The position numbers and the translations under genes were made by a program. The notes beneath the pieces were generated by a model. That model made no database searches. It was not told the origin of the DNA and worked only from the letters and a program-made list of their open reading frames with translations. DNA of 64,000 nt, from assembly GCF_010548275.1 (NCBI RefSeq), contig NZ_JAAGLT010000004.1, positions 124,001 to 188,000 on the forward strand, in the 5' to 3' direction. Of the stretch, positions 18,048 to 31,854 are shown piece by piece; the stretch's first letter is position 1; every line of letters starts with the position of its first letter. This DNA comes from Streptomyces sp. SID12488 (lineage in GTDB: Bacteria; Actinomycetota; Actinomycetes; Streptomycetales; Streptomycetaceae).

Positions 18048-18415
18048 CGCGCGCCCCCTCCCAGCAGCCGCTGCAGAGCGGCGTCCAGGTCTCGGGCCAG
18101 CTGTGCATGGTCGGCGTCGCCCGCGCCGGGCAACGCTCGTACGACTACCAGGCTACCGGGGGGCAGCCCGGCGACTCGGTCGCGCATCAGGTGGCGAAGC
18201 CTGCGCTTCACCTTGTTGCGGACGACCGCGTTGCCGACTGCCTTGCTGACAACGAAACCCGCACGCGTCGGGGGAGCGCTCTCCCCAGGCGCGTGCGGGT
18301 CCGTGGTACCGCTACGAAGATGGACGACGAGGAGCGGACGGCCGGCCCGGCGGCCCCGTCGTACCGCGGTCGCGAATTCCTCGCGCCGCCTCAGCCGATG
18401 CTCGGTAGGCAGCAC
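18044..18415 (-). CDS. rnpA: Ribonuclease P protein component
   Basis: A 123-aa basic protein that assists the RNase P RNA in 5' maturation of tRNA. It has the family opening [20 protein letters not shown] and the RNR-type motif [18 protein letters not shown] near residues 78–95. It begins with GTG 21 bp after the rpmH stop and overlaps yidD by 4 bp. Confidence 0.95.
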   Translation of the reverse strand: MLPTEHRLRRREEFATAVRRGRRAGRPLLVVHLRSGTTDPHAPGESAPPTRAGFVVSKAVGNAVVRNKVKRRLRHLMRDRVAGLPPGSLVVVRALPGAGDADHAQLARDLDAALQRLLGGGAR

Positions 18416-18436
18416 GACGTCATGACCTGATCAGGA

Positions 18437-18574
18437 TCAGGCGGACAGGCTCGCGCGACCCTTGCCACGGCGGTTCGCGAGAATCGCGCGACCGGCACGG
18501 GTACGCATCCGCAGGCGGAAGCCGTGGGTCTTGGCGCGGCGACGGTTGTTCGGCTGGAAGGTGCGCTTGCTCAC
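18437..18574 (-). CDS. rpmH: 50S ribosomal protein L34
   Basis: A 45-aa, highly basic ribosomal protein beginning [19 protein letters not shown], the L34 signature, and ending GRASLSA. The GTG start codon is at 18574 and the TGA at 18437–18439. It is the first gene of the leftward cluster rpmH–rnpA–yidD–yidC–jag and is divergent from dnaA. Confidence 0.97.
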   Translation of the reverse strand: MSKRTFQPNNRRRAKTHGFRLRMRTRAGRAILANRRGKGRASLSA

Positions 18575-18961
18575 TCGGGGGCTCCAGAAAGAATCGGTAG
18601 ATACCGGGGTGCCGTCTTGGCTGTCACCGTGCGCCCACGAGTAGCTCGCTTACGCCCGATTGCACCGCTCCCGATCACTGAAGGGTGCCCTGGTAGGAGC
18701 ACTCGTACGTGATCTATGCCCATCGGAGGCAGGCGGCAGCAGCCATCGACAACTCGACCTGGTCACGGTACGCGGGGCTACGCCATCCGGTCAAACCAGC
18801 ACCCTGGGTCCGACACTATCCACAGCCTGGGGACAACAACTTGAACCGCACCCGTCGCCCTGACTACCGTGGCCGGACTCCCTATCGCCCGTCCCACCCG
18901 AAGTACATCCCGATACGTCCCAGAACCACACGTTCGTGGGACCCGTGAGAGAGCGTGCCCT
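18575..18961. promoter_or_regulatory. rpmH–dnaA divergent promoter region
   Basis: 387 bp without a gene, holding the promoters of rpmH (leftward) and dnaA (rightward). A DnaA box (CTATCCACA, 18816–18824, plus strand) lies about 140 bp upstream of the dnaA start. It fits the known autoregulation of dnaA in Streptomyces. I could not assign -35/-10 boxes with confidence. Confidence 0.7.
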
Positions 18962-20821
18962 GTGGCTGACGTACCTGCCGATCTTGCCGCAGTGTGGCCA
19001 CGAGTGCTGGAACATCTCCTCGGTGAGGGCCGTGGACAGGGCGTCGAGGTGAAGGACGAGCGCTGGATCAGGCGCTGCCAGCCGCTGGCCCTGGTCGCGG
19101 ACACCGCACTGCTCGCCGTACCGAACGAATTTGCGAAAGGCGTGCTGGAAGGCCGCCTGGCGCCGATCGTCAGCGAGACACTCAGCCGCGAGTGCGGCCG
19201 GCCGATCCGCATCGCGATCACCGTGGACGACTCCGTCGGCGAGCAGCCCGCGCCCTCCGCCCCGCCGCAGTCGCGCTACGAGGAACCCGAGCACCCGCCG
19301 GCCCGCGACCCGTACCAGGGGTACGGCCGCCACCGCGCCGACGACCACTCCCAGACGCGCGACGGCCAGCAGCCCTCCCACGCGGACCAGCTCCCCACCG
19401 CCCGCCCCGCCTACCCGTCCGAGTACCAGCGCCCCGATCCCGGCGCCTGGCCCCGGCCGACCCAGGACGACTACGGCTGGCAGCAGCCCCGGCTCGGCTT
19501 CCCGGAACGCGACCCGTACGCGTCACCGTCCTCGGACTACCGCCCGCAGCCACCGCGCGACCGCTCACCGTACGAGCAGCAGCGTTCCGACTACGAGCAG
19601 CAGCGAGGCGACTACGGACAGCCGCGCTCGGAGTACGAGCAGCGCGCCGGCCGCCGCGACCTGTCGGACTCCCCGTCCAACGGCGGTCACGACCACCGGG
19701 GCGGCCCCGGAGGCTCCGTGCGCCCCGGCGGCGGCGCACCCGGCTCGCCGGCTTCGCGGCAGACCCCGGCACCGGGCCCCGGCGAGCCGACCGCACGCCT
19801 CAACCCCAAATACCTGTTCGACACGTTCGTCATCGGGGCGTCGAACCGTTTCGCCCACGCGGCGGCCGTCACCGTCGCCGAGGCACCCGCGAAGGCGTAC
19901 AACCCTCTCTTCATCTACGGGGAGTCGGGACTCGGCAAGACGCACCTGCTGCACGCCATCGGGCACTACGCGCGCAGCCTCTATCCCGGCACGCGCGTGC
20001 GATATGTGAGCTCGGAGGAGTTCACCAACGAGTTCATCAACTCCATCCGCGACGGCAAGGGCGACAGCTTCCGCAAGCGCTACCGCGAGATGGACATCCT
20101 GCTCGTCGACGACATCCAGTTCCTCGCGGACAAGGAGTCGACGCAGGAGGAGTTCTTCCACACCTTCAACACGCTCCACAACGCCAACAAGCAGATCGTG
20201 CTGTCCAGCGACCGGCCGCCGAAGCAGCTGGTCACGCTGGAGGACCGGCTGCGGAACCGTTTCGAGTGGGGCCTGATCACCGACGTCCAGCCGCCCGAGC
20301 TGGAGACGCGGATCGCCATCCTCCGTAAGAAGGCGGTCCAGGAGCAGCTCAACGCTCCGCCGGAGGTCCTGGAGTTCATCGCCTCCCGCATCTCGCGCAA
20401 CATCCGCGAGCTGGAGGGCGCGCTGATCCGGGTGACGGCGTTCGCGTCGCTCAACCGGCAGCCGGTTGACCTCGGCCTCACGGAGATCGTCCTCAAGGAC
20501 CTGATCCCGGGCGGCGAGGACTCGACCCCCGAGATCACCGCGCCGGCCATCATGGCGGCGACCGCCGACTACTTCGGCCTCACGGTCGAGGACCTCTGCG
20601 GCAGCTCACGCGGCCGTCAGCTGGTCACGGCCCGGCAGATCGCCATGTACCTGTGCCGCGAGCTCACGGACCTCTCGCTCCCGAAGATCGGCGCGCAGTT
20701 CGGTGGCCGCGACCACACGACCGTCATGCACGCCGACCGCAAGATCCGCGCCCTGATGGCCGAGCGCCGCTCCATCTACAACCAGGTCACCGAGCTGACC
20801 AACCGCATCAAGAACGGCTGA
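18962..20821 (+). CDS. dnaA: Chromosomal replication initiator DnaA
   Basis: Binds DnaA boxes in oriC and melts the origin. The 619-aa protein has domain I (about 1–90). It has an unusually long, Tyr/Gln/Arg/Asp-rich disordered domain II (about 95–275), a Streptomyces trait. AAA+ domain III carries Walker [10 protein letters not shown] near residue 320 and Walker [10 protein letters not shown]. Domain IV carries the DnaA signature [15 protein letters not shown] near the end. I chose the GTG at 18962 ([13 protein letters not shown]), the usual family start; an in-frame reading from 18869 adds an unconserved leader. Confidence 0.97.
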   Translation: MADVPADLAAVWPRVLEHLLGEGRGQGVEVKDERWIRRCQPLALVADTALLAVPNEFAKGVLEGRLAPIVSETLSRECGRPIRIAITVDDSVGEQPAPSAPPQSRYEEPEHPPARDPYQGYGRHRADDHSQTRDGQQPSHADQLPTARPAYPSEYQRPDPGAWPRPTQDDYGWQQPRLGFPERDPYASPSSDYRPQPPRDRSPYEQQRSDYEQQRGDYGQPRSEYEQRAGRRDLSDSPSNGGHDHRGGPGGSVRPGGGAPGSPASRQTPAPGPGEPTARLNPKYLFDTFVIGASNRFAHAAAVTVAEAPAKAYNPLFIYGESGLGKTHLLHAIGHYARSLYPGTRVRYVSSEEFTNEFINSIRDGKGDSFRKRYREMDILLVDDIQFLADKESTQEEFFHTFNTLHNANKQIVLSSDRPPKQLVTLEDRLRNRFEWGLITDVQPPELETRIAILRKKAVQEQLNAPPEVLEFIASRISRNIRELEGALIRVTAFASLNRQPVDLGLTEIVLKDLIPGGEDSTPEITAPAIMAATADYFGLTVEDLCGSSRGRQLVTARQIAMYLCRELTDLSLPKIGAQFGGRDHTTVMHADRKIRALMAERRSIYNQVTELTNRIKNG

Positions 20822-20841
20822 CAGCAGCGCGGTCACGGCAC

Positions 20842-20877
20842 CGAAGCGCCCCCAGGACACGTCCTGGGGGCGCTTCG
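20842..20877 (+). terminator. dnaA terminator at the edge of oriC
   Basis: A perfect 17-bp stem (20842–20858 with 20861–20877) directly after the dnaA stop, keeping dnaA transcription out of oriC. Confidence 0.85.
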
Positions 20878-21742
20878 ACGTTCTCCGGCGGCTCCCCGAG
20901 GGGTGCCGGCCGGTTCCCCCGCCGGTTTCTGCGCGCGTCGGGCGTTGCCGTACTGCAACCCAGTGTTCGAACGCGCGCCGAGTTACGGCCACCCTCCACA
21001 GATTCGGTGACTTTCTCGCGTCCACACCCTGGGGACCCAGAAGTTGTCCAGACTGTGTCCACAGGCCGGGCTGGTGATAGACCATCAGACCAGGTCAGGT
21101 GGTTGTGGATTGGTGGACAAAAGATGTCCACAGGCTGTGGACAAAGAAATGATCCACAGGCTGTGCACGGAGTTGTCCACCGGCAGCCCACAGGCTGCGG
21201 CCCGTTGTCCCCAGCGATCACCGGCTTCTCCACACCTCTGTCCACTGTTCGGCAACACAACGGGCCTGCTCACCACGTCGAGTGAAAGGCGTCACATCGA
21301 GCTGCCTGGTTGGGCTGTGGGAAACGTGGGTAAAGCTGGGGACGGCGCTGGGGAGAAGTACCCCCCGCCTGTGCATGGAGTGTGCAGAACTTTCTGTTCT
21401 CCACAGAGAGGCCTGGTTATCCACCGCCTCCGCCCACAGGGTCAGTGGACAAAATTTGCCGCCTGAGCTGCGAAAACGGGGTTATCCACGGTATCCACAG
21501 CCCCTACTACTACTGACAACTTGAGAGAGCTGGATATCCGTTTCGAAGTGGGTCCTGTGCACAACTCGCTCTTGGCAGCCCGGCTGTCCCTCGTCACGAC
21601 TTGACCCGAGAGGCACCTACTGTCAGTGCTGTGCGTCAGACTGTTCCCCGGTGTCCTTCCCAGCACAGGGACCGACGACACCGAGACAGACGACGAAGCC
21701 AGGCAGGCCGAGAAGCGCCGGCAACAGCAGGAGGCGGCAACA
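20878..21742. other. oriC: Chromosomal replication origin oriC
   Basis: The dnaA–dnaN gap of about 0.9 kb has no gene and is full of DnaA boxes related to TTGTCCACA. Plus strand: 20992, 21018, 21044, 21055, 21124, 21150, 21173, 21226, 21238, 21397, 21417, 21482 and 21491. Minus strand: 21104–21112, 21112–21120, 21136–21144 (perfect TTGTCCACA) and 21444–21452. A weaker plus-strand relative starts at 21205. Each box is 9 nt. They form a dense group at 20.99–21.25 kb and a second at 21.40–21.50 kb. The spacer between them (about 21,250–21,390) is poorer in boxes and is a candidate for unwinding or other control. The dnaN promoter must lie at the right end. Confidence 0.95.
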
Positions 21743-22873
21743 GTGAAGATCCGGGTGGAACGCGACGTACTCGCGGAGGCAGTTGCCTGGGCGGCGCGCA
21801 GCCTCCCGGCCCGTCCACCGGCCCCTGTCCTCGCCGGCCTCCTGCTGAAGGCCGAGGAAGGCCAGCTGAGCCTGTCGAGCTTCGACTACGAGGTCTCCGC
21901 GCGGGTGTCGGTCGAGGCCGAGGTCGAGGAGGAGGGCACGGTCCTGGTGTCCGGCCGACTCCTCGCGGACATCTGCCGCGCCCTTCCCAACCGCCCGGTG
22001 GAGATCTCCACAGACGGTGTACGGGCGACGGTGGTGTGCGGCTCCTCCCGCTTCACCCTCCACACGCTGCCTGTGGAGGAGTACCCGGCGCTGCCGCAGA
22101 TGCCGACCGCGACCGGCACGGTGCCCGGTGAGGTCTTCGCCTCCGCCGCCGCCCAAGTGGCCATCGCGGCCGGCCGTGACGACACGCTGCCCGTCCTCAC
22201 CGGTGTGCGCATCGAGATCGAGGGCGACAGGGTGACGCTGGCCTCGACCGACCGCTACCGCTTCGCGGTCCGCGAGTTCCTGTGGAAGCCGGAGGACCCG
22301 GAGGCGTCCGCGGTGGCCCTGGTGCCCGCCAAGACGCTCCTGGACACCGCCAAGGCGCTTACGAGCGGCGACAGCGTGATCCTGGCGCTGTCCGGCTCGG
22401 GCGCGGGCGAGGGCCTCATCGGTTTCGAGGGCGCCGGCCGGCGCACGACGACGCGTCTGCTGGAGGGCGACCTCCCGAAGTACCGCTCGCTGTTCCCGAC
22501 GGAGTTCAACTCCATCGCCGTGATCGAGACCGCCCCCTTCGTGGAGGCCGTCAAGCGTGTGGCCCTGGTGGCCGAGCGGAACACCCCGGTGCGGCTCAGC
22601 TTCGAGCAGGGTGTGCTCATCCTGGAGGCCGGTTCCAGCGACGACGCACAGGCTGTGGAGAGGGTCGACGCCCAGCTGGAGGGCGACGACGTGTCGATCG
22701 CCTTCAACCCGACGTTCCTGCTGGACGGCCTGAGCGCCATCGACTCCCCGGTCGCCCAGCTCTCCTTCACGACGTCCACGAAGCCCGCGCTGCTCAGCGG
22801 CAAGCCGGCGGTGGACGCCGAGGCGGACGAGGCGTACAAGTACCTGATCATGCCGGTGCGTCTCAGCGGCTGA
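21743..22873 (+). CDS. dnaN: DNA polymerase III beta sliding clamp
   Basis: A 376-aa ring-forming processivity factor made of three repeated clamp domains (about 1–125, 126–250, 251–376). It starts KIRVERDVLAEAVAWAAR and ends YLIMPVRLSG, both typical. The GTG at 21743 is preceded by GGAGG, and 376 aa is the family length; an in-frame leader from 21626 is not supported. Confidence 0.97.
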   Translation: MKIRVERDVLAEAVAWAARSLPARPPAPVLAGLLLKAEEGQLSLSSFDYEVSARVSVEAEVEEEGTVLVSGRLLADICRALPNRPVEISTDGVRATVVCGSSRFTLHTLPVEEYPALPQMPTATGTVPGEVFASAAAQVAIAAGRDDTLPVLTGVRIEIEGDRVTLASTDRYRFAVREFLWKPEDPEASAVALVPAKTLLDTAKALTSGDSVILALSGSGAGEGLIGFEGAGRRTTTRLLEGDLPKYRSLFPTEFNSIAVIETAPFVEAVKRVALVAERNTPVRLSFEQGVLILEAGSSDDAQAVERVDAQLEGDDVSIAFNPTFLLDGLSAIDSPVAQLSFTTSTKPALLSGKPAVDAEADEAYKYLIMPVRLSG

Positions 22874-23037
22874 GTCTTCTGACCGACTGATCAGCTCCGA
22901 CGAGGAACATCGCAGGTGGGGGCATACGTTTGAGCGCGTATGCCCACGGATGTGCGTGACCGTCCGGGTTTAGGCTCGGACGTGGGTACGAGCAACAGGA
23001 GTGCCCTCATGCCACGTCGCAACCTAAGGAACAACTG

Positions 23038-23913
23038 ATGGAGCTCGGTCTCGTCGGCCTCGGCAAGATGGGCGGCAACATGCGCGAGCGGATCCGCCGC
23101 GCAGGTCTCACCGTCATCGGATACGACCGCAACCCGGATGTATCCGATGTGCACAGCCTCAAGGAGCTTGTGGACGGGCTCAGCGCCCCGCGGGTGGTGT
23201 GGGTGATGGTCCCGGCCGGTGCCCCGACCCAGTCCACCGTCGACGAGCTGGCCGAGCTGCTGGAGCCCGGTGACGTCGTGGTGGACGGCGGCAACTCGCG
23301 CTGGACGGACGACGAGAGGCACGCCGAGGAGCTGGCGGCCAAGGGCATCGGCTTCGTCGACTGCGGTGTCTCCGGCGGCGTCTGGGGCCTGGAGAACGGC
23401 TATGCGCTGATGTACGGCGGCGCCGCCGAGCACATAGCCAAGGTGGAGCCGGTCTTCGAGGCCCTCAGGCCCAAGGGCGAGTTCGGTGCGGTGCACGCGG
23501 GCAAGGTGGGCGCCGGGCACTTCTCGAAGATGGTCCACAACGGCATCGAGTACGCCATGATGCAGGCCTACGCCGAGGGCTGGGAACTGCTGGAGAAGGT
23601 CGACTCCGTCACGGACGTGCGCGAGGTCTTCCGGTCCTGGCAGGAGGGCACCGTCATCCGCTCCTGGCTGCTCGACCTGGCGGTGAACGCCCTCGCGGAG
23701 GACGAGCACCTGGACAGGCTGCGCGGGGTCGCCGCGGACTCCGGGGAGGGCCGCTGGACCGTGGAGGCCGCCATCGACCACGCGGTTCCACTGCCCGCGA
23801 TCACCGCGTCGTTGTTCGCGCGGTTCGCGTCCCGGCAGGACGACTCCCCGCAGATGAAGATGATCGCGGCGCTGCGCAACCAGTTCGGCGGCCACGCGGT
23901 CGAGTCGAAGTAG
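23038..23913 (+). CDS. gnd: 6-phosphogluconate dehydrogenase, decarboxylating (short form)
   Basis: Oxidises 6-phosphogluconate to ribulose-5-phosphate in the pentose phosphate pathway. The 291-aa protein is of the short (YqeC-like, often NAD-using) group. The Rossmann motif GLGKMGGNM is at residues 6–14, followed by YDRNPDV. The substrate-binding segment [10 protein letters not shown] is near 110, and the catalytic Lys in [13 protein letters not shown] near 165. The short length is normal for this group, not a truncation. Its place between dnaN and recF is typical for Streptomyces. Confidence 0.93.
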   Translation: MELGLVGLGKMGGNMRERIRRAGLTVIGYDRNPDVSDVHSLKELVDGLSAPRVVWVMVPAGAPTQSTVDELAELLEPGDVVVDGGNSRWTDDERHAEELAAKGIGFVDCGVSGGVWGLENGYALMYGGAAEHIAKVEPVFEALRPKGEFGAVHAGKVGAGHFSKMVHNGIEYAMMQAYAEGWELLEKVDSVTDVREVFRSWQEGTVIRSWLLDLAVNALAEDEHLDRLRGVAADSGEGRWTVEAAIDHAVPLPAITASLFARFASRQDDSPQMKMIAALRNQFGGHAVESK

Positions 23914-23965
23914 TCCACAGGGCCGCTCAGCGGTCCACGAGTCCGGGGGAGGTCGGCGAACGACC

Positions 23966-25087
23966 ATGCACGTCACGCATCTGTCGCTGGCCGACTTCCG
24001 TTCGTACGCCGGGGTCGAGGTCCCGCTCGAGCCGGGCGTCACCGCGTTCGTGGGCCCCAATGGCCAGGGCAAGACCAACCTCGTGGAGGCGGTCGGCTAT
24101 CTCGCCACGCTGGGCAGCCACCGGGTCTCCTCGGACGCGCCCCTGGTCCGCATGGGCGCCGACCGGGCGATCATCCGGGCGCAGGTCAAGCAGGGTGAGC
24201 GGCAGCAGCTGGTGGAGCTGGAGCTGAACCCCGGCCGGGCGAACCGCGCCCGCATCAACAGGTCGTCGCAGGTCAGGCCGCGTGACGTGCTGGGGATCGT
24301 ACGGACGGTGCTGTTCGCGCCGGAGGATCTCGCCCTGGTGAAGGGTGACCCGGGTGAGCGGCGGCGGTTCCTCGACGAGTTGATCACCCTGCGCTCCCCG
24401 CGGATGGCGGGTGTGCGCTCCGACTACGACCGGGTCCTCAAGCAGCGCAACACGCTCCTCAAGTCGGCGGCGCTGGCCCGGCGGCACGGCGGTCGCACGA
24501 TGGATTTGTCGACCCTCGACGTGTGGGACCAGCATCTCGCGCGCGTGGGGGCCGAGTTGCTGGCCCAGCGGCTCGACCTGATCTCCTCGATCCAGCCGCT
24601 GGCCGACAAGGCGTACGAGCAGCTGGCGCCGGGCGGTGGTCCGCTCGCCCTGGAGTACAAGCCGTCGGCGCCGGGTGAGGCACACGCGCGTGAAGAGCTG
24701 TACGAGCAGCTGATGGGGGCTCTGGCCGAGGTGCGCAAGCAGGAGATCGAGCGGGGTGTCACCCTCGTGGGGCCGCATCGGGACGATCTGCATCTCAAGC
24801 TCGGGCAGCTGCCCGCCAAGGGGTACGCGTCCCACGGTGAGTCGTGGTCGTACGCGCTGGCGCTGCGGCTGGCCTCGTACGACCTGCTGCGGGCCGAGGG
24901 CAACGAGCCGGTGCTGGTCCTCGACGACGTGTTCGCGGAGCTGGACACCCGGCGCCGGGAGCGGCTGGCCGAGCTGGTGGCGCCCGGCGAGCAGGTGCTG
25001 GTGACGGCCGCGGTCGACGACGACGTACCGCACGTACTGGCGGGGGCGCGGTACTCGGTGTCGGACGGGGCGGTGGAGCGCGTATGA
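23966..25087 (+). CDS. recF: DNA replication/repair protein RecF
   Basis: A 373-aa SMC-like ATPase that loads RecA at gapped DNA through RecFOR. Walker [10 protein letters not shown] lies at about residues 30–38. The signature region [14 protein letters not shown] and Walker [12 protein letters not shown] lie near 310–335. The stop overlaps the start of the DUF721 gene (ATGA), as in other actinobacteria. Confidence 0.97.
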   Translation: MHVTHLSLADFRSYAGVEVPLEPGVTAFVGPNGQGKTNLVEAVGYLATLGSHRVSSDAPLVRMGADRAIIRAQVKQGERQQLVELELNPGRANRARINRSSQVRPRDVLGIVRTVLFAPEDLALVKGDPGERRRFLDELITLRSPRMAGVRSDYDRVLKQRNTLLKSAALARRHGGRTMDLSTLDVWDQHLARVGAELLAQRLDLISSIQPLADKAYEQLAPGGGPLALEYKPSAPGEAHAREELYEQLMGALAEVRKQEIERGVTLVGPHRDDLHLKLGQLPAKGYASHGESWSYALALRLASYDLLRAEGNEPVLVLDDVFAELDTRRRERLAELVAPGEQVLVTAAVDDDVPHVLAGARYSVSDGAVERV

Positions 25088-25662
25088 CGGCCGACCGGTC
25101 CGCGTCCGGGCAGAGCCCCGATGACACGTCTGTGTCCCCGGTATCCCCCAAGGCCGTCCCCGAGCCCTCCGGGGTGGATCTCGCGCGGGTGGCTCTCAGG
25201 GCGGCGAAAGAGGCGGCACGCGCGCGTGGGGACGCGGCCCAGCAGAAGAAGCAGTCACGGCGCGGGGGTGGTCTGCGTTCCGGTTCGGGTCGTGACGGAC
25301 GTGATCCCATGGCGCTCGGGGCGGCGATCAACCGGCTGGTGACGGAGCGCGGGTGGGAGGCGCCGGCCGCGGTGGGCGGGGTGATGGGCCGCTGGCCGGA
25401 GATCGTCGGCGAGGACCTGGCCAATCACTGCGAGCCGGAGTCGTACGACGAGGACGAGCGGGTGCTGACCGTGCGTTGCGACTCGACGGCGTGGGCGACG
25501 AACGTACGGCTGCTCGCGCCGCAGCTGGTCGCACGGCTGAACGAGGATCTCGGGCAGGGCCGGGTGCGGCTGATCAAGGTGCTCGGCCCCCATGGCCCGG
25601 TCCGCCGTTTCGGCCCGCTGCGGGCGCCCGGGAGCGTTGGTCCCGGTGACACCTACGGGTGA
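25084..25662 (+). CDS. DUF721 domain-containing protein (DciA-like)
   Basis: A 192-aa protein with a disordered charged N-terminal half. The DUF721 domain occupies the C-terminal half (about 80–170, including [13 protein letters not shown] and [21 protein letters not shown]). The fold is shared with DciA, the ancestral replicative helicase loader or operator. Its coupling to recF (4-bp overlap) beside dnaA–dnaN–gyrBA fits a role in replication. DciA function here is inferred from family and context, not shown. Confidence 0.88.
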   Translation: MTADRSASGQSPDDTSVSPVSPKAVPEPSGVDLARVALRAAKEAARARGDAAQQKKQSRRGGGLRSGSGRDGRDPMALGAAINRLVTERGWEAPAAVGGVMGRWPEIVGEDLANHCEPESYDEDERVLTVRCDSTAWATNVRLLAPQLVARLNEDLGQGRVRLIKVLGPHGPVRRFGPLRAPGSVGPGDTYG

Positions 25663-28122
<2,460 letters not shown>

Positions 28123-28164
28123 GTCGGTCTCAGCTGACCGCACCAGAAAGGATCTTCACCAGCA

Positions 28165-30771
28165 ATGACCGACGAGACGCCTCTTTCCCCCACTGGTCCG
28201 GGCACGCCCGAAGAGGGCCAGATCACGCTGCGAGTCGAGCCCGTCGGGCTCGAGACCGAGATGCAGCGCTCGTACCTCGACTACGCGATGTCCGTCATCG
28301 TGTCGCGCGCGCTGCCCGACGTACGGGACGGTCTCAAGCCCGTCCACCGCCGTGTCCTGTACGCCATGTACGACGGCGGCTACCGGCCCGAGAAGGGCTT
28401 CTACAAGTGCGCCCGTGTCGTCGGTGACGTCATGGGTACCTACCACCCGCACGGCGACTCCTCGATCTACGACGCGCTGGTCCGTCTCGCGCAGCCGTGG
28501 TCGATGCGGATGCCGCTGGTGGACTCCAACGGCAACTTCGGTTCCCCGGGCAACGACCCGGCCGCCGCCATGCGGTACACCGAGTGCAAGCTGAAGCCGC
28601 TGTCCATGGAGATGGTCCGTGACATCGACGAGGACACCGTCGACTTCACGGACAACTACGACGGCCGGAACCAGGAGCCGACGGTTCTGCCGGCGCGCTT
28701 CCCGAACCTGCTGATCAACGGCTCGGCGGGCATCGCGGTCGGTATGGCGACCAACATCCCGCCGCACAACCTCCGCGAGGTCGCGTCCGGCGCCCAGTGG
28801 TACCTGGAGAACCCCGAGGCCTCCCACGAGGAGCTCCTCGACGCCCTGATCGAGCGGATCAAGGGCCCGGACTTCCCAAGTGGTGCCCTGGTGGTGGGCC
28901 GTAAGGGCATCGAGGAGGCGTACCGCACGGGCCGTGGCTCCATCACGATGCGCGCGGTCGTCGACGTCGAGGAGATCCAGAACCGCCAGTGCCTGGTGGT
29001 CACCGAACTCCCCTACCAGGTCAACCCGGACAACCTCGCGCAGAAGATCGCCGACCTGGTGAAGGACGGCAAGGTCGGCGGTATCGCCGACGTCCGCGAC
29101 GAGACGTCGTCCCGTACGGGGCAGCGCCTGGTCATCGTCCTGAAGCGGGACGCGGTCGCCAAGGTCGTGCTGAACAACCTCTACAAGCACACCGACCTGC
29201 AGACGAACTTCGGCGCGAACATGCTGGCGCTGGTGGACGGCGTACCGAGGACCCTGTCCCTGGACGCGTTCATCCGGCACTGGGTGACGCACCAGATCGA
29301 GGTCATCGTCCGGCGTACGCGGTTCAGGCTGCGCAAGGCCGAGGAGCGCGCGCACATCCTGCGTGGCCTGCTGAAGGCCCTGGACGCCATCGACGACGTC
29401 ATCGCGCTGATCCGGCGCAGTGACACCGTCGAGATCGCGCGCGAGGGCCTGATGGGCCTCCTGGAGATCGACGAGATCCAGGCCAACGCCATCCTCGAGA
29501 TGCAGCTGCGCCGACTGGCGGCTCTGGAGCGCCAGAAGATCGTCGCCGAGCACGACGAGCTGCAGGCGAAGATCCGCGAGTACAACGCGATCCTGGCCTC
29601 GCCCGTGCGCCAGCGGGGCATCATCAGCGAGGAACTCGCCGCGATCGTCGAGAAGTTCGGCGACGACCGTCGCTCCAAGCTGGTTCCGTTCGACGGTGAC
29701 ATGTCCATCGAGGACCTGATCGCCGAAGAGGACATCGTCGTCACGATCTCGCGCGGCGGCTACGTCAAGCGGACCAAGACCGAGGACTACCGCTCGCAGA
29801 AGCGCGGTGGCAAGGGCGTACGCGGCACGAAGCTCAAGGAAGACGACATCGTCGACCACTTCTTCGTGTCGACCACCCACCACTGGCTGCTGTTCTTCAC
29901 CAACAAGGGCCGTGTCTACCGCGCGAAGGCGTACGAGCTGCCCGACGCCGGTCGTGACGCGCGTGGCCAGCATGTCGCCAACCTGCTGGCCTTCCAGCCG
30001 GACGAGGCGATCGCGGAGATCCTCGCGATCCGCGACTACGAGGCGGCGCCCTACCTGGTGCTGGCCACCAAGGGCGGTCTGGTGAAGAAGACGCCTCTGA
30101 AGGATTACGATTCCCCGCGTTCGGGCGGTGTCATCGCGATCAACCTCCGTGAGACGGAGGACGGTTCCGATGACGAACTGATCGGAGCAGAACTCGTTTC
30201 GTCCGAGGACGATCTCCTGCTGATCAGCAGGAAGGCACAGTCGATCAGGTTCACGGCGACGGACGACGCGCTGCGTCCGATGGGCCGTGCCACCTCGGGT
30301 GTCAAGGGCATGAGCTTCCGTGAGGGAGACCAGTTGCTCTCGATGAATGTTGTTCGACCCGGTACGTTCGTGTTCACTGCTACCGACGGCGGGTATGCGA
30401 AGCGGACCAACGTCGACGAGTACCGCGTCCAGGGGCGTGGCGGCCTGGGTATCAAGGCTGCCAAGATCGTCGAGGACCGCGGTTCTCTCGTCGGTGCGCT
30501 GGTGGTCGAGGAGACCGACGAGATCCTCGCCATCACGCTCTCGGGCGGTGTGATTCGTACGCGGGTCAATGAGGTCAGGGAGACGGGCCGTGACACCATG
30601 GGCGTCCAACTGATCAACCTGGGCAAGCGCGATGCCGTGGTCGGCATCGCACGTAACGCCGAGGCGGGAAGCTTGGCCGAGGCGGTCGACGGCGAGGAAG
30701 CCGTGGACGAGTCGGCCGAGGGTACCGCGACCATCGGCACGGACGAGGGCGATCAGTCCTCGCCGGAGTAG
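28165..30771 (+). CDS. gyrA: DNA gyrase subunit A
   Basis: The breakage-reunion subunit. The 868-aa protein has its catalytic tyrosine at Y138 (AAMRYTECK). The quinolone-resistance region reads [19 protein letters not shown] with no obvious resistance change. A C-terminal six-bladed DNA-wrapping domain contains the GyrA box QKRGGKG near residue 550. The acidic tail is typical for actinobacteria. It is in an operon with gyrB and the DUF3566 gene (18 bp apart). Confidence 0.97.
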   Translation: MTDETPLSPTGPGTPEEGQITLRVEPVGLETEMQRSYLDYAMSVIVSRALPDVRDGLKPVHRRVLYAMYDGGYRPEKGFYKCARVVGDVMGTYHPHGDSSIYDALVRLAQPWSMRMPLVDSNGNFGSPGNDPAAAMRYTECKLKPLSMEMVRDIDEDTVDFTDNYDGRNQEPTVLPARFPNLLINGSAGIAVGMATNIPPHNLREVASGAQWYLENPEASHEELLDALIERIKGPDFPSGALVVGRKGIEEAYRTGRGSITMRAVVDVEEIQNRQCLVVTELPYQVNPDNLAQKIADLVKDGKVGGIADVRDETSSRTGQRLVIVLKRDAVAKVVLNNLYKHTDLQTNFGANMLALVDGVPRTLSLDAFIRHWVTHQIEVIVRRTRFRLRKAEERAHILRGLLKALDAIDDVIALIRRSDTVEIAREGLMGLLEIDEIQANAILEMQLRRLAALERQKIVAEHDELQAKIREYNAILASPVRQRGIISEELAAIVEKFGDDRRSKLVPFDGDMSIEDLIAEEDIVVTISRGGYVKRTKTEDYRSQKRGGKGVRGTKLKEDDIVDHFFVSTTHHWLLFFTNKGRVYRAKAYELPDAGRDARGQHVANLLAFQPDEAIAEILAIRDYEAAPYLVLATKGGLVKKTPLKDYDSPRSGGVIAINLRETEDGSDDELIGAELVSSEDDLLLISRKAQSIRFTATDDALRPMGRATSGVKGMSFREGDQLLSMNVVRPGTFVFTATDGGYAKRTNVDEYRVQGRGGLGIKAAKIVEDRGSLVGALVVEETDEILAITLSGGVIRTRVNEVRETGRDTMGVQLINLGKRDAVVGIARNAEAGSLAEAVDGEEAVDESAEGTATIGTDEGDQSSPE

Positions 30772-30789
30772 CGCGAGGAGTGAGTCATC

Positions 30790-31710
30790 GTGAGCGGAGC
30801 CACGGGCGCCGGTTCGTCCGGCAGTTCGTCCGGTCCCTCGACCGGTTCGGACAAAGACGGCGGCGGTCGTGGCTCCGCCGCGCGTGCGACCGATGGGCAG
30901 CAGGGTGCGAGGGACGCGCAGAGCGCGACAGATCCGCACACGACCAACCTGCAGGCCATCAAGCCGCGTACGACCGGCAAGGGCTCGCCAGACACACATG
31001 GATCCCAGGGATCCCAAGGATCCCAGGGGGGAACCGTGACGGACGCCAGAGGTCCGCAGACCCAGCAGTACGGGGTCGGCAAGGGCCCGGGAGCCCTGGG
31101 CGCCATGCCGGGGGCGGAACCCTCCGCGCAGCGCGCGCCCGCGCCGCCGCAGCAGTCGCCGTTGCCCGGCGAGCGGCAGCCGCAGCAGCCCGCGGGGCCC
31201 TACCACCCGCCGCAGGCCTACCCGTCGGCCGCTGCTCCGGCAGTCCCTGCGGCCCCGGTCCAGGCGCCCGCGCAGTCTCAGGCCCACAGTCCGGCGGGGG
31301 CCGTACGGCGCCCGCGTACGGGGGCGAGCACCCTGCCCCGTACGCGCAAGGCACGTCTGCGCGTGTCCAAGGCCGACCCGTGGTCGGTGATGAAGGTCAG
31401 CTTCCTGCTGTCGATCGCGCTGGGCATCTGCACGATCGTGGCGGCGGTGGTCCTGTGGATGGTCATGGACGCGATGGGCGTCTTCTCGACGGTCGGCGGC
31501 ACGATCTCGGAGGCCACGGGGTCGAACGAGTCGAACGGCTTCGACCTCCAGTCCTTCCTGTCCCTCCAGAACGTCGTGTTGTTCACGTCGGTCATCGCGG
31601 TCATCGACGTCGTCCTCGCGACGGCGCTGGCGACGCTCGGCGCGTTCATCTACAACCTCTCCGCGGGCTTCGTCGGCGGTATCGAGCTGACGCTCGCCGA
31701 GGACGAGTGA
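30790..31710 (+). CDS. DUF3566 domain-containing membrane protein
   Basis: A 306-aa protein with a disordered Gly/Ser/Pro/Gln-rich N-terminal ~180 residues. These include three GSQ repeats encoded by a 9-nt DNA repeat at 31000–31026. A C-terminal DUF3566 domain follows (from RKARLRVSKADPWSVMKVSF) with two transmembrane helices (about 205–230 and 260–290). It is conserved directly after gyrA in actinobacteria; the mycobacterial homologue Rv0007 is thought to link to cell division, but its function is not settled. Confidence 0.88.
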   Translation: MSGATGAGSSGSSSGPSTGSDKDGGGRGSAARATDGQQGARDAQSATDPHTTNLQAIKPRTTGKGSPDTHGSQGSQGSQGGTVTDARGPQTQQYGVGKGPGALGAMPGAEPSAQRAPAPPQQSPLPGERQPQQPAGPYHPPQAYPSAAAPAVPAAPVQAPAQSQAHSPAGAVRRPRTGASTLPRTRKARLRVSKADPWSVMKVSFLLSIALGICTIVAAVVLWMVMDAMGVFSTVGGTISEATGSNESNGFDLQSFLSLQNVVLFTSVIAVIDVVLATALATLGAFIYNLSAGFVGGIELTLAEDE

Positions 31711-31739
31711 ACTGAGCAGTGAGCCGGTGAAGTGCAGGT

Positions 31740-31763
31740 GAGGGGCGTCCTCGAACGCCCCTC
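31740..31763 (+). terminator. Terminator of the gyrB–gyrA–DUF3566 operon
   Basis: A 9-bp stem (GAGGGGCGT with its complement), 6-nt loop, 30 bp past the DUF3566 stop. Confidence 0.55.
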
Positions 31764-31785
31764 GGCCGGCGCCCGACTATCGATT

Positions 31786-31814
31786 TTGGGACTGGCCGCG
31801 TCGTGCGCTAATCT
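31786..31814 (+). promoter_or_regulatory. tRNA-Ile promoter
   Basis: TTGGGA (31786–31791) and TAATCT (31809–31814) with 17 nt between them, about 40 bp upstream of the tRNA. It is a plausible housekeeping-sigma promoter. TAATCT is repeated in front of tRNA-Leu. Confidence 0.5.
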
Positions 31815-31854
31815 TCAGAGGTCAGCGCGCGGGACATACACCGCAGAGCGCGGC

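Noticed and set aside
28156..31287. A 1,043-codon minus-strand frame over gyrA
   Set aside because: Antisense shadow of gyrA and the DUF3566 gene, with low-complexity composition.
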